Origin: Wenzhouxiangella sediminis
GTDB lineage: Bacteria > Pseudomonadota > Gammaproteobacteria > Xanthomonadales > Wenzhouxiangellaceae
Length of the DNA stretch: 64,000 bases
Reading direction: 5' to 3'
Assembly: GCF_003410055.1 (NCBI RefSeq)
Contig: NZ_QUZK01000048.1
Location: forward strand, 1-64,000
This document shows positions 1-7,920 of this stretch, in pieces. Under the pieces are notes generated by a model. It searched no databases. It was not told where the DNA came from and saw only the letters and a list, made by a program, of their open reading frames with translations. The position numbers and the translations under genes are program-made. Every line of letters begins with the position of its first letter. Positions within the stretch are counted from its first letter, which is position 1.

Positions 1-64
1 TGGTTCGTTGGTTCGTTGGTTCGTTGGTTCGTTGGTTCGTTGGTTCGTTGGTTCGTTGGTTCGG
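1..64. repeat. Octamer tandem array, left arm of a composite element
   Basis: Eight head-to-tail copies of the 8-base unit TGGTTCGT begin at base 1, the last one ending in GG. The array runs off the window edge, so its full length is unknown. The same octamer type (GGTTSGYT) recurs at 17049-17239 and 19025-19161, each time ending in a TTCGGC boundary. An open frame across it encodes only a repetitive RWFVGS peptide and is not a gene. Confidence 0.95.
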
Positions 65-106
65 CAATGGTAACCGCTTGGAAGCGCCGCACCGACGCCT
101 GGCGTC

Positions 107-262
107 GTCCCGGACCCCGATCCGGGACCTCCCGGCCGAAAGCGCCACTGGATGGAAGGCCCCGGATTGACGGGCACCAGTCCGTCATCCCGGCCGTAGC
201 GAAGCGGAGAGCCGGGACCTCCCGACCGAAGGCGCCAACCGATGCAAGGCCCCGGCTCAAGG
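107..262. repeat. REP-like hairpin with two tandem diverged units
   Basis: Two diverged copies of a roughly 50-base unit start at 122 and 212, sharing CCGGGACCTCCC, a GCGCC block and AAGGCCCCGG. Bases 107-114 and 121-128 form a perfect 8-base stem around a 6-base loop. This resembles the GC-rich REP-like palindromes common in proteobacterial intergenic DNA. Confidence 0.6.
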
Positions 263-289
263 CCGGGGCGACGAAGTCGATTGTTTTCC

Positions 290-331
290 TGAAACCTGAA
301 ACCTGAAACCTGAAACCTGAAACCTGAAACC
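290..331. repeat. Heptamer array, 6 x TGAAACC
   Basis: Six perfect head-to-tail copies of TGAAACC. The same heptamer or its complement forms arrays at 11724-11751, 11890-11910, 17875-17902 and 27423-27450. It ends 39 bases before the preferred yhbY start. Confidence 0.95.
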
Positions 332-370
332 AAGTTACCATTGCCCCCTCAAGACCAAGCAGCCCTACCC

Positions 371-667
371 ATGCCCCTGACCAACAGCCAGAAGAAGCAT
401 CTTCGCGGCCTCAGCCACGACCTGCACCCCGTCGTAATGGTGGCCGACAAGGGCCTGAGCGAGAACGTGCTCGCCGAAGTCGAGCAGGCGCTCGAGCACC
501 ATGAACTCATCAAGATCAAGCTCCGCGGCGATCGCGAGCAGCGCGACGCGTGGATCGAGCAGCTGGCATCCACGACCGGGGCAGAGCTGGTGCACCGGAT
601 CGGCCAGGTCGTTTGCCTGTACCGGCGCCACCCCGAAAAACCGAAGATCGAACTGCCGCGCAGGTAG
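371..667 (+). CDS. yhbY: YhbY family RNA-binding protein (CRM domain)
   Basis: A 98-residue single-domain CRM (CRS1/YhbY) protein. Such proteins bind the assembling 50S ribosomal subunit. Typical YhbY features are visible: the QKKHLRGLSHDLHPVV start, the GLSENVLAEVEQALEHHELIKIK core and a C-terminal KIELPRR tail. A TTG start at 341 is possible, but it falls inside the inverted repeat of the upstream element. The ATG at 371 gives the standard YhbY N-terminus, so it is preferred. The next gene follows on the same strand after 12 bases. In many gammaproteobacteria yhbY lies beside rlmE-ftsH, which would be to the left of this window. Confidence 0.93.
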   Translation: MPLTNSQKKHLRGLSHDLHPVVMVADKGLSENVLAEVEQALEHHELIKIKLRGDREQRDAWIEQLASTTGAELVHRIGQVVCLYRRHPEKPKIELPRR

Positions 668-679
668 CCCCTTCCCGCC

Positions 680-1051
680 ATGGAACTGACCGAACACACG
701 GCCGGCAACCATCACCAGATCCGCGGGGTCGAACCCGGGCGGGTTCTGGTTAGCGACCAGTGGTACGCGTCGAGCCTGGTCGTCGGCGCGCGCTACCTGG
801 ACAGCGACTGGCCGGTCACGAGCCTGGACGAGTTGGCGGGGCCTCGGATCGATTCCCTGGTCGAGATGCAGCCGGAACTGGTCATCGTGGGGGCCGGCCA
901 GCACCAGCAGTTCCTGCCGCACGAAACCCAGCTGGCCTTCATCCGGCACGGCATCGGCATCGAATGCATGACGCTCGGCGCGGCGGCCCGCACCTTCAAC
1001 GTCCTGATGAGCGAAAACCGGCGGGCGCTGGCCGCGCTGATTATCGGCTGA
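680..1051 (+). CDS. Mth938-like domain protein (DUF498)
   Basis: A 123-residue protein of the Mth938/NDUFAF3 fold family (DUF498). It is a single small domain with the family pattern: a G-V-x-PGRVLVSDQW strand, a central PELVIVGAGQHQQFLP loop and a GIGIECMTLGAAARTFNVL segment. Its bacterial function is not settled. A eukaryotic relative is a complex I assembly factor, but that role cannot be transferred from sequence alone. It follows yhbY by 12 bases and probably shares its transcript. It converges on the glycosyltransferase operon with 16 bases between the stop codons. Confidence 0.82.
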   Translation: MELTEHTAGNHHQIRGVEPGRVLVSDQWYASSLVVGARYLDSDWPVTSLDELAGPRIDSLVEMQPELVIVGAGQHQQFLPHETQLAFIRHGIGIECMTLGAAARTFNVLMSENRRALAALIIG

Positions 1052-1067
1052 CTGACGGCCAGGGGCC

Positions 1068-1931
1068 CTAACCGCCCTGCGATCCCCGCTGCAGCCACGT
1101 TTGCCGGGCTCCGGGCCCGAACACCACGAAAAGATTCTCGCTGGCGTCTTCCTCCCCGGCCTGCGCCATACGATCGGCAATGGCGCGCAGGCCCGACGCC
1201 AGTTCCTCCACTTCCAGCAGGCGGACCGCACGGCCCGAACGGGCGACAAGAAAGACACAGCCTCCCAACTGGTCGAGCCTGGCCGCGAACTGATCCACGG
1301 AGCAGCCTGCCTGGTGCAGCAGACCGGGTGCGAACTCCATCAGCAGGCACAGTCGCTCCCGATTGCGCTCGATCAGGCCCGTCATGCCGTCGAGAATTCG
1401 TGCCTCGCTGCCCTGGCAGTCCATCTTCACCAGGTCCAGGCCCGCGTGCCCCAGCTGGCTGTCCAGGCTGTCGTACCGGACCGCGACCGACGGTCGCCCG
1501 GCCACCGCATGCAGGCGCTGGTCGCCGGGATTGGTGGGGCTGCGGAACAGTCGCCCCTCGCCCTTGGCGTCCGCGATCGCCAGGCGCCGGACCTCGGCCT
1601 GGTCGCAGGCGTTGGCGAGCAGGTTGGCACACAGCAGCCGGAAATGCGCCGGATCGGGCTCGAAGGCGACCACGCGACCCTCCGGGCCGACGCATTGCGA
1701 CATCAGGACGCTGAAATAGCCGACGTGGGCACCGAGGTCGACAACGCTCATTCCCGGGCGCAGGATGCGCTGCAGAAGCAAGGTCTCGGCCTCCTCCCAG
1801 AACCCCTGATCACGCAGGCAGGGTGCGAAACGCTCGTCGGCCCCGAATGCCACCAGCAGCCGGAACTCGGGCACACCGCCGGGGCGTACCGTCAACAACT
1901 GCAGATCGGACGGCTTCGGTGCGCCGCTCAT
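1068..1931 (-). CDS. FkbM family SAM-dependent methyltransferase
   Basis: A 287-residue FkbM-type methyltransferase. The SAM-binding motif VVDLGAHVGYFSVLM lies at about residues 63-78, followed by the acidic FEPDP loop near residue 90 and the family's LVKMDCQGSE motif near residue 168. FkbM enzymes usually O-methylate sugar or polyketide hydroxyls. The glycosyltransferase neighbours make a glycan target likely (inference). Its ATG overlaps the TGA of the upstream glycosyltransferase (ATGA), making it the last gene of a three-gene minus-strand operon. Confidence 0.85.
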   Translation of the reverse strand: MSGAPKPSDLQLLTVRPGGVPEFRLLVAFGADERFAPCLRDQGFWEEAETLLLQRILRPGMSVVDLGAHVGYFSVLMSQCVGPEGRVVAFEPDPAHFRLLCANLLANACDQAEVRRLAIADAKGEGRLFRSPTNPGDQRLHAVAGRPSVAVRYDSLDSQLGHAGLDLVKMDCQGSEARILDGMTGLIERNRERLCLLMEFAPGLLHQAGCSVDQFAARLDQLGGCVFLVARSGRAVRLLEVEELASGLRAIADRMAQAGEEDASENLFVVFGPGARQTWLQRGSQGG

Positions 1932-2566
1932 ACTTCGACCATCCCCAGGTGCCGCGTGACCAGGGTGGGATCGACATGGACCTCGAAACCGAGCTCGCGC
2001 AGCTCATGGCAGACCCAGTAATCCTCCGACAGGTACTCCTCGCCGACGACGCCGACGCGGAAGATGTCGTAGTGCACCGCGGCGCGCTGGTCCTCACCGC
2101 GAAGATTCGACGATCTCTGATAGACCCGCCCCTCGGAAATCGCCTTTTCGACCAGCGCATCCACCGCCTTGCGCGACAGCAGCAACGCGGCCGTTCCGAC
2201 TCGCTGGACCCGGATCAGTCGCCCCGCTTCGCCGCAACTGCGGCCGAGATTGAACTTGCGGCTGCCGTCCGGGTTGCGCCCCTTGAGCGCGACGGCGGCC
2301 CCGATCACGTCGACATCGGAGGCCAGCATCTGCTGCAGGCCTTCGACCGGAAGGACGACATCGGCGTCCAGGAACAGCAGGTGGGAATGCTCGCGCCGGG
2401 CGTGAAATTCCGAAACAATGCTGTTCCTCGCCCGCGTGATCAGGCTTTCGTTGCCGACGGTCATCAGCGAGAAGGCCAGGCCGGCGTGCTGGTAGCGCAG
2501 CAACTGGTCGACCATGTTGCAGTGCATCATGCCGCCGTAGGCGGGTGTACCGATCAGGAAACTCAT
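1928..2566 (-). CDS. GT-A fold glycosyltransferase, small
   Basis: A 212-residue cytoplasmic glycosyltransferase-like protein. It has an N-terminal GTPAYGG strand, a TRARNSIVSEF helix and a metal/nucleotide-sugar DxD in FLDADVV (residues 65-71), followed by VIGAAVALK. It resembles the short GT-A proteins found in phage and surface-glycan loci. Donor and acceptor cannot be read from sequence. ATGA overlaps join it to the glycosyltransferase upstream and the FkbM gene downstream, so the three products are probably made together. Confidence 0.75.
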   Translation of the reverse strand: MSFLIGTPAYGGMMHCNMVDQLLRYQHAGLAFSLMTVGNESLITRARNSIVSEFHARREHSHLLFLDADVVLPVEGLQQMLASDVDVIGAAVALKGRNPDGSRKFNLGRSCGEAGRLIRVQRVGTAALLLSRKAVDALVEKAISEGRVYQRSSNLRGEDQRAAVHYDIFRVGVVGEEYLSEDYWVCHELRELGFEVHVDPTLVTRHLGMVEV

Positions 2567-3366
2567 GATAGCGGCCGGTACTTGTCGCGGTGGCCGTTGA
2601 GCTGCCGCCTGATTTCCAAGAAACGATCCAGGCGTTCGTCGCTCATGGCCTGGTACTCTGACAGCAAGGTCAGGTTGCTGCGGTAGTGCGGCTGACCGCT
2701 GGTGCTCGATGGGCTGCGAGGGTGATGCAGATGAACCGCGGGGCGCAGGTCGAGCTGGGTGCCCGGAACTCGGGCACGCTCGAGCAGGTAGCTCATGGCG
2801 TCGTCTTCCCCGCCCCAGCCCAGGAAGCGTTCGTCCCAGCCGCCCATTCGATCATAGACGCCTTGCGTCATCATCACTGCCCCGCCGGCGAAGGGCGGGA
2901 ACTCTCCTTTCGCCTCGCGATCGCTCGCCCGCTCCGCTGCCCGTTCCGGCACCCAGTCGAAATCGCCGTCGCGCACGCGGCGGCTTTCGGTCTCATCCAG
3001 GTCGAGAATGCGGACATAGGGCTTGACCACCGAGTAGCCGGCCGCCAGCAGCTCGACCGCGCCAGCCAGCGCCCGGCCAAGCACGATATCGGCATCGGTG
3101 AACATCAGCCAGGGGGAGCGCACCACGCGAACCCCCAGGTTCAGCCCCCAGCTTTTGTTGAACGGGCCCGGATTGTAGGCGAACAGATGCTGGGCCCGTG
3201 GATGGGGCAGGCTTCCCTCCAGTCGCGGGACCGCATCCTGCTCGACGACCACCACGATCAGCTCGGGGTGGCTGGCCAGGCTGCGCAGGAAGGCGTCGAG
3301 GTTGAGGCGACGCGCTTTGCCTTCGCCCTCCCGGTAGGTGAGAATGCAGGCCAACCGCTCTATCAC
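2563..3366 (-). CDS. Galactosyltransferase-type glycosyltransferase (GT2/GT7-like)
   Basis: A 267-residue GT-A enzyme. The DxD is in MFTDADIV (about residue 91). The C-terminal half carries the GWGGEDDAMSYLL motif (about 183) typical of GT7-C/chondroitin-polymerase-like galactosyltransferases, where it contributes to acceptor binding and catalysis. The start is GTG at 3366, supported by an AGGAG Shine-Dalgarno at 3372-3376. It leads a three-gene operon. The divergent glycosyltransferase begins only 17 bases away, so little room is left for separate promoters. Confidence 0.82.
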   Translation of the reverse strand: MIERLACILTYREGEGKARRLNLDAFLRSLASHPELIVVVVEQDAVPRLEGSLPHPRAQHLFAYNPGPFNKSWGLNLGVRVVRSPWLMFTDADIVLGRALAGAVELLAAGYSVVKPYVRILDLDETESRRVRDGDFDWVPERAAERASDREAKGEFPPFAGGAVMMTQGVYDRMGGWDERFLGWGGEDDAMSYLLERARVPGTQLDLRPAVHLHHPRSPSSTSGQPHYRSNLTLLSEYQAMSDERLDRFLEIRRQLNGHRDKYRPLS

Positions 3367-3383
3367 GAGATTCTCCTGCCCGA

Positions 3384-4142
3384 ATGATCAGCGCGCTGAT
3401 GGTAACCCAGCCCGGCCGCACGAGCTCGGCCCTCGCGGCGATGGCCGACTTTGCCGCGCAGACACATCGCGATCGGGAACTCATCGTCGTCCACGACGCC
3501 GATGCCGCCTTCGGCGAGACCCTGAAAGCCGCGGCGGCGCGCCACGGCGATGCCGCGATCCGCATCGTCCGGACCCGGTCGAAGCAGACCCTCGGCGAGC
3601 TGCGCAACCAGAGTCTTGCCGAAGCCCACGGCGAATTCATTTGCCAGTGGGACGACGATGATCGCTACCATCCCGAAAGGCTGGCCATCCAGTGGCAGGC
3701 GCTGCGCGATGCGAGCGCCGATTTCTCCTTTCTCCAGCAGCAAATGCATTTCTTTGTCGATACCGGCGAGATGTTCCTGGTCGACTGGGACGGCGAGGCC
3801 TACCCGATGAACTTCATTCAGGGCAGCATGATGGCGCGACGATCGCGGGTGCCCGAGTACCCGTCGCTGCCGCGAGGCGAGGACACGCCGGTGGTGCGCG
3901 AAATCCTTCGCCGGGGCCACGCGATCGCTCGCGTCGCCGACAGCGCCTGGACCTACGTCTATACCTGCCACACGGCCAATGCCTGGTCGGTCGCTCACCA
4001 CCGGGCGATCGCCCGGTCCAAGGCCGTCGGCCAGGCGCGACTTCTGCAGCTGCGCGCCGGGCTCGAAGCCCGCCTCGGGGCGTTCGATCCGCCCCTTCCG
4101 GCCTTCCGGCTCAGCCATCGGCCTGAGGGATTCATGGCATGA
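3384..4142 (+). CDS. Glycosyltransferase family 2 protein
   Basis: A 252-residue GT2 enzyme with the N-terminal nucleotide-sugar strand (ELIVVHDAD), the ELRNQSLAEAHGEFICQWDD region and a WDDDD metal-binding motif at residues 89-93. It is a soluble protein without membrane segments. It is the only plus-strand gene in the glycan cluster, placed between two minus-strand operons. It starts 17 bases from the divergent gene and has no evident Shine-Dalgarno. Its end lies 20 bases from the end of the convergent GT32-like gene. The specificity is unknown. Confidence 0.8.
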   Translation: MISALMVTQPGRTSSALAAMADFAAQTHRDRELIVVHDADAAFGETLKAAAARHGDAAIRIVRTRSKQTLGELRNQSLAEAHGEFICQWDDDDRYHPERLAIQWQALRDASADFSFLQQQMHFFVDTGEMFLVDWDGEAYPMNFIQGSMMARRSRVPEYPSLPRGEDTPVVREILRRGHAIARVADSAWTYVYTCHTANAWSVAHHRAIARSKAVGQARLLQLRAGLEARLGAFDPPLPAFRLSHRPEGFMA

Positions 4143-4162
4143 TCGAAGATCTTCCCGAACCG

Positions 4163-5008
4163 TCACGCTCCCTCCTCCAGAAAAGGACGTGCCAGGCGCG
4201 CCAGCGTACTCTTACCCTTCAGAATCCAGCCCTCGTCGATCATTCCGGCGTGCACATCGCTCATGTCGCGGCGCGCGGCGTCCCACCAGAGGTGAGCCCA
4301 GAGGTGGATGCTGTACAGATCGGGACGGTCGCCATCGGAATCCTCGAGCAGGGTCGCCAAGCCTTCCGGCGTCGAGCCGTAGCGATAGAAATAGGCGCTC
4401 GGCAGCACGCGCAGCCAGTCGGAATGGCTTTGCCACAGTCGGCCGGCCTCGCGGCAGGAATGGCTGTCCCAGCGGCCGTCGAAGGCGGCCGCCATTCGCT
4501 CGCGCCAGGCCCGCGCGAAGGGATCGCCGGCGCGGGCCATCATCACCGCATTGCACAGTGAAGGCCGCAGGGGCTCTCCGGGCTGGAGCGGCGCATACTC
4601 CTCGCCAATGACGAAACGCCCGGCCAGCCATTCATCCGGGTAGGCGCGGACGAAGAGCGTGTCCATGTCCGCATAGATGCCGCCTTCGGACAGCAGGATA
4701 TCCATTCTCAGGAAATCCGACTCGTGGGCGTAGTCGATGCCCAGCCGGCGGATCATCCGGCCTTCCTGGCTGTCGTCGTAGCGGCCCGGGTCGAAGCCCT
4801 CCGGGATCACGTCGATCTTGCGCAACTCGAGCCGCGGACGGATGCGGTCCCACCAGGGGCCGAACGGCTCGTGCCGGTAGTGGAACACGACCGCCTCGGG
4901 GCGATTGACCGCCAGGCAGGATGCCAGGCAGAGATAGTGCAGCAGGTGAAAGGGCTCGCGCTGTTCGCGCAACCCGAAGACGAAGTGAAAGACGCGCGGA
5001 ATGCTCAC
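4163..5008 (-). CDS. GT32-like glycosyltransferase (DXD sugar-binding)
   Basis: A 281-residue protein of the Gly_transf_sug/OCH1-like (GT32) group. It starts SIPRVFHFVFG and has the hallmark DFLRMDILLSEGGIYADMD block, where DMD (114-116) binds metal and sugar nucleotide. A SLCNAVMMA strand and an HLWAHLWW C-terminal segment follow. The GTG at 5008 overlaps the TGA of the upstream GT4 gene (GTGA). A longer in-frame extension exists, but it would run deep into that gene, so 5008 is chosen. Confidence 0.82.
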   Translation of the reverse strand: MSIPRVFHFVFGLREQREPFHLLHYLCLASCLAVNRPEAVVFHYRHEPFGPWWDRIRPRLELRKIDVIPEGFDPGRYDDSQEGRMIRRLGIDYAHESDFLRMDILLSEGGIYADMDTLFVRAYPDEWLAGRFVIGEEYAPLQPGEPLRPSLCNAVMMARAGDPFARAWRERMAAAFDGRWDSHSCREAGRLWQSHSDWLRVLPSAYFYRYGSTPEGLATLLEDSDGDRPDLYSIHLWAHLWWDAARRDMSDVHAGMIDEGWILKGKSTLARLARPFLEEGA

Positions 5009-6249
5009 GGTGCCGGCTCGGAGGCGGCGCGATCGGCCAGTGCGTGTTCGATCAGCTCGAGCCACTGCCCGGCAATGACCGGCTCGGCAAATCGTTCGAC
5101 GATCTGCTCTCGAATGGCTCGGGCTTCCCGCTCGAACGGTGCGGGATCGCTGAAAACCGAGCGCATCCGCTCGACGGCCGCTTCCGTGTCGACGCTGGCC
5201 CAGCGCTGCGAAGGGAAATAGCTCGGCCTGTGCGGCGGCCACAGCGGCACCTGCGTCATCCGGAAGGGCAAGGCACCCGGCCACTCATCGCCGAGGAAGT
5301 CGGTCTGCCCTCCCCAGGCCGGCGCCAGGACGGGTGTCGCGCGGGTGGCGGCCTCGAAAGCGCCGAGCCCGAACCCTTCGCCGTGACTCACTGTGACGTA
5401 GACATCCCCGATCGCGTGGATCATGTCGAGCTCGGCCGAGTCGAGCTGGTCGGTGTTGAGAATGATGTTGGGTGGCTCTCGACCAAGCTCCCGACCAATC
5501 CCGGATACCACATCGGCAGCAAGCGTCTGTGTCTGCCTCTGCCGGAAATGAGGACCGGCATCCGTGCCCGCGGCATTGGTCTTGACCAGTAAGGTCACCG
5601 GACTCTCGGCCCGGAACGCGCGGGCAAACAGCTCGATCAGTTCCGGCAGGTCCTTGCGCGGGTCCCAGGTGGAGATGGTGTAGAACACGCGGTGGTCCTC
5701 CGGAATGCCGAGGTCGTCCCTAGCCTGGCGGATTTCCGTCGGCGTGTAGTCGTTCCAGGTGTGCCGCCGGATATGCGGCAACAGGGCGACCCGCTGCTGA
5801 GGTAGTGCTGCCTGGAAAACACGCCGGTTGAATTCGCTGGGCACGGCGATGGCGTCCGCCCGGGCCATCAGCGCACGCCAATGAGCCGGTGTACGGCTGG
5901 TCTCCCAGACCGTGCAGCCGATATTGAAGCTGTTGCTGCAAAACAGTCCGGGCCAGGACTCGGGCGGCGCATGGGCAATGACCACATCGGGGTCGATCGG
6001 GCGACGCGTTCGCTCGACCAGCGTCGCGACGTCGGCAAGCGCCGAACCCTTCGCGGTCAGCACCGGCCTCGGTTTGCCCTCGTGATCGTGCCATTGCCCG
6101 GGAATCAGGCGATCCGGCGTCCACTTCAGAGGAACCCACTCAACCGGCACGCCGGCATTGACCAGGGCGCGCACGTTGGCGACGGCGGCCTGGCCGTAAC
6201 CGCTCAGGTCGCCGCCGCCGTAGTAGCGCACGCCATACGGCGCGATCAT
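5005..6249 (-). CDS. Glycosyltransferase family 4 (GT-B) protein
   Basis: A 414-residue GT-B retaining glycosyltransferase. The N-terminal GGGDLSGYGQAAVANVRALV segment is typical of the acceptor domain. TISTWDPRKDLPELIELF marks the start of the donor domain, and EGFGLGAFE (291-299) is the E-x7-E nucleotide-sugar motif. It leads a two-gene operon with the GT32-like enzyme. The secreted tandem-domain protein ends 18 bases upstream on the same strand, so all three may be transcribed together from above 7830. Confidence 0.86.
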   Translation of the reverse strand: MIAPYGVRYYGGGDLSGYGQAAVANVRALVNAGVPVEWVPLKWTPDRLIPGQWHDHEGKPRPVLTAKGSALADVATLVERTRRPIDPDVVIAHAPPESWPGLFCSNSFNIGCTVWETSRTPAHWRALMARADAIAVPSEFNRRVFQAALPQQRVALLPHIRRHTWNDYTPTEIRQARDDLGIPEDHRVFYTISTWDPRKDLPELIELFARAFRAESPVTLLVKTNAAGTDAGPHFRQRQTQTLAADVVSGIGRELGREPPNIILNTDQLDSAELDMIHAIGDVYVTVSHGEGFGLGAFEAATRATPVLAPAWGGQTDFLGDEWPGALPFRMTQVPLWPPHRPSYFPSQRWASVDTEAAVERMRSVFSDPAPFEREARAIREQIVERFAEPVIAGQWLELIEHALADRAASEPAP

Positions 6250-6267
6250 GGGGCCAACATCGATGGG

Positions 6268-7830
6268 CTAACGGAGTCTCCGGAACCCGAGCCAGCCCAG
6301 CAGGAGCGCGAGAAGGCCCAGGCCGCCCGCGCCGGGACCGGGCACGCTGTAGGCCAGCGCGAACCCGAGGCTGACCGATCCCTGCACCTGCGAACCGAAA
6401 GCGTCTTCGGCGGTGAACTGGAACTCGACCGTGCCGGTGAAACCCGGCGGGGCCACGAAGGTGTAGCTGCCGTGGGGGTTGACCGTCAGCGTGCCGATCG
6501 ACGGCTCGGTCCAGCCGGTCACGGTCAAACCGCTGCCCTGGGCGTCGTCGAGCAGGTTGCCGCTGACTTCCTGCTCGGTGCTGCCCGTAACCACCGTGTC
6601 GACCACTACCGGAACGACGACGATGGCGACGTTTGCAGTCGGCGGAGCGCCTCGGAGCGCATCGGTGGCCGAGTAGCTGAATCCGTCCGACCCGCTGAAA
6701 CCGGCATCGGGCGTGTAGGTGAATGCCCCATCGGGATCGAGCACGACATTGCCGTCGGCGGGCGGCGTTGCCAGGCTCGCGCTGAGCGAATCGCCGTTGG
6801 GATCGGAGTCGTTGTCGAATACATTGCCGCTCAGGGACTGGCCCGCGTTCACCTGGTAGCTGTCGTCGACCAGAACCGGCGGCAGGTTGAACACGTCGAC
6901 TTCCACGCTGCCATCCACTTGCGACCCGTTGGTGTCTTCGATGGTGTAGGCGAAGGTGGCCAGGCCGAGAAAGCCCTGGTCGGGCGTGAAGCAGAGCGTG
7001 TCGTCGCCGCTGATCGATACCGTTCCATTCACCGGCTGGGTCACGTTGACCAGGCTCAGGCCGCTGCCCAGGTCGTTGCCGAGGACGTCGATGTTGCAGA
7101 CCTGCTGACCACCCGGGGTGGATGCCGAATCGGTCACGGCCGTGGGCAGAACCAGGACATTGACCTCGGTGTTCCAATCACAACCTGTGTCGGGATCGGC
7201 AGTCAGATAAACGAAGGAATCGTTGCCGCTGAAACCGGGATCCGGCTGATAGGTGAACTGCCCGGTCTGGTTGACGACGCCGGGACTGGACTGGTTGACG
7301 GTGCCGAAGCCCGGTGCCAGGAAGTCGGTGACGTTGAGCTGATCGACCACATTGAGCGGATTGATCGGCATGGGATCGTTCGCCTGGACATCCTCAGTCA
7401 GAGTCTGGCCCGCTTGAACCTGGTAGGTATCGGTCTGGACCGGCGGCAATAGCGTGACCTGCAGTTCAGCAGTCACGTTGAGTCCGCTGTCGTCCTCCAT
7501 TTCGTATTCGAACCGATCTGACGTCGCCGCGCAGCGTCCTTCATACAGGCGGCGGTAAGTCACATCCCCGGACGAGCGGAATACGTAGCCCGCATCCCGG
7601 ACATCGAGACTGCTGATGGAGCGAAAGAACGGATTGACCGCGGTGTCGTTGTCGAACACGTTGCCGGCGGCCTGCCAGACATTTCGCTTGACGACTTCGA
7701 AGTTGTCGTCGACCGCTTCCGGCGGCGTCTGGGCATTCAGCGCGCTGCTCACGGCAACGCCGACCGCCGCACCGATGGGCGCGACCCTGGTGCCGCGCAG
7801 CTTGATGCGCGGCCTGCAGGACTTAGACAT
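6268..7830 (-). CDS. Secreted protein with tandem cadherin-like domains and C-terminal anchor signal
   Basis: A 520-residue exported protein, function unknown. The ATG at 7830 has a GGGAGGA ribosome site. The N-terminus is basic and then hydrophobic (APIGAAVGVAVSSALNA). The body contains about five Ig/cadherin-like repeats, recognisable from recurring G-x-L-x-GNVFDNDSDPNGD linkers and GFSGSDGFSYSATD-type ends. The C-terminus has a short SVPGPGAGG motif, a hydrophobic helix and RRLR. This is the layout of tripartite sorting signals of the PEP-CTERM/IPTL-CTERM class, though the motif matches none exactly. It is probably a surface protein, and the adjacent glycosyltransferases could modify it (inference). 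Confidence 0.8.
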   Translation of the reverse strand: MSKSCRPRIKLRGTRVAPIGAAVGVAVSSALNAQTPPEAVDDNFEVVKRNVWQAAGNVFDNDTAVNPFFRSISSLDVRDAGYVFRSSGDVTYRRLYEGRCAATSDRFEYEMEDDSGLNVTAELQVTLLPPVQTDTYQVQAGQTLTEDVQANDPMPINPLNVVDQLNVTDFLAPGFGTVNQSSPGVVNQTGQFTYQPDPGFSGNDSFVYLTADPDTGCDWNTEVNVLVLPTAVTDSASTPGGQQVCNIDVLGNDLGSGLSLVNVTQPVNGTVSISGDDTLCFTPDQGFLGLATFAYTIEDTNGSQVDGSVEVDVFNLPPVLVDDSYQVNAGQSLSGNVFDNDSDPNGDSLSASLATPPADGNVVLDPDGAFTYTPDAGFSGSDGFSYSATDALRGAPPTANVAIVVVPVVVDTVVTGSTEQEVSGNLLDDAQGSGLTVTGWTEPSIGTLTVNPHGSYTFVAPPGFTGTVEFQFTAEDAFGSQVQGSVSLGFALAYSVPGPGAGGLGLLALLLGWLGFRRLR

Positions 7831-7920
7831 CAGACATCCTCCCTTTGGATACAGCGATGCTACCACCCCGCGTGAAACGGTTCCACAGCTCGTTCCACCT
7901 ATGGCTCCGAACCGAAACCG

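Larger units (their letters stand above)
63..345. repeat. Composite intergenic element with inverted boundaries
   Basis: The 12 bases at 63-74 (GGCAATGGTAAC) are repeated in perfect inverted orientation at 334-345. Between them lie two related 50-base units (107-262) and a heptamer array (290-331). No credible gene lies between base 1 and yhbY at 371. The inverted boundary suggests one mobile or folding unit. That it moves as a unit is inference. Confidence 0.6.

Noticed and set aside
16-306. Small open frame through the octamer array
   Set aside because: Translates the repeat (RWFVGS) only and ends in non-coding repeats.
290-331. Heptamer arrays as a CRISPR array
   Set aside because: Units are contiguous 7-mers with no spacers and there are no cas genes.
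341-370. TTG start of yhbY at 341
   Set aside because: Lies in the inverted border of the repeat element and adds residues not found in YhbY; ATG at 371 is standard.
5881-7452. 523-codon plus-strand open frame opposite the tandem-domain protein and GT4
   Set aside because: Spans two genes on the other strand, repetitive composition, no ribosome site.
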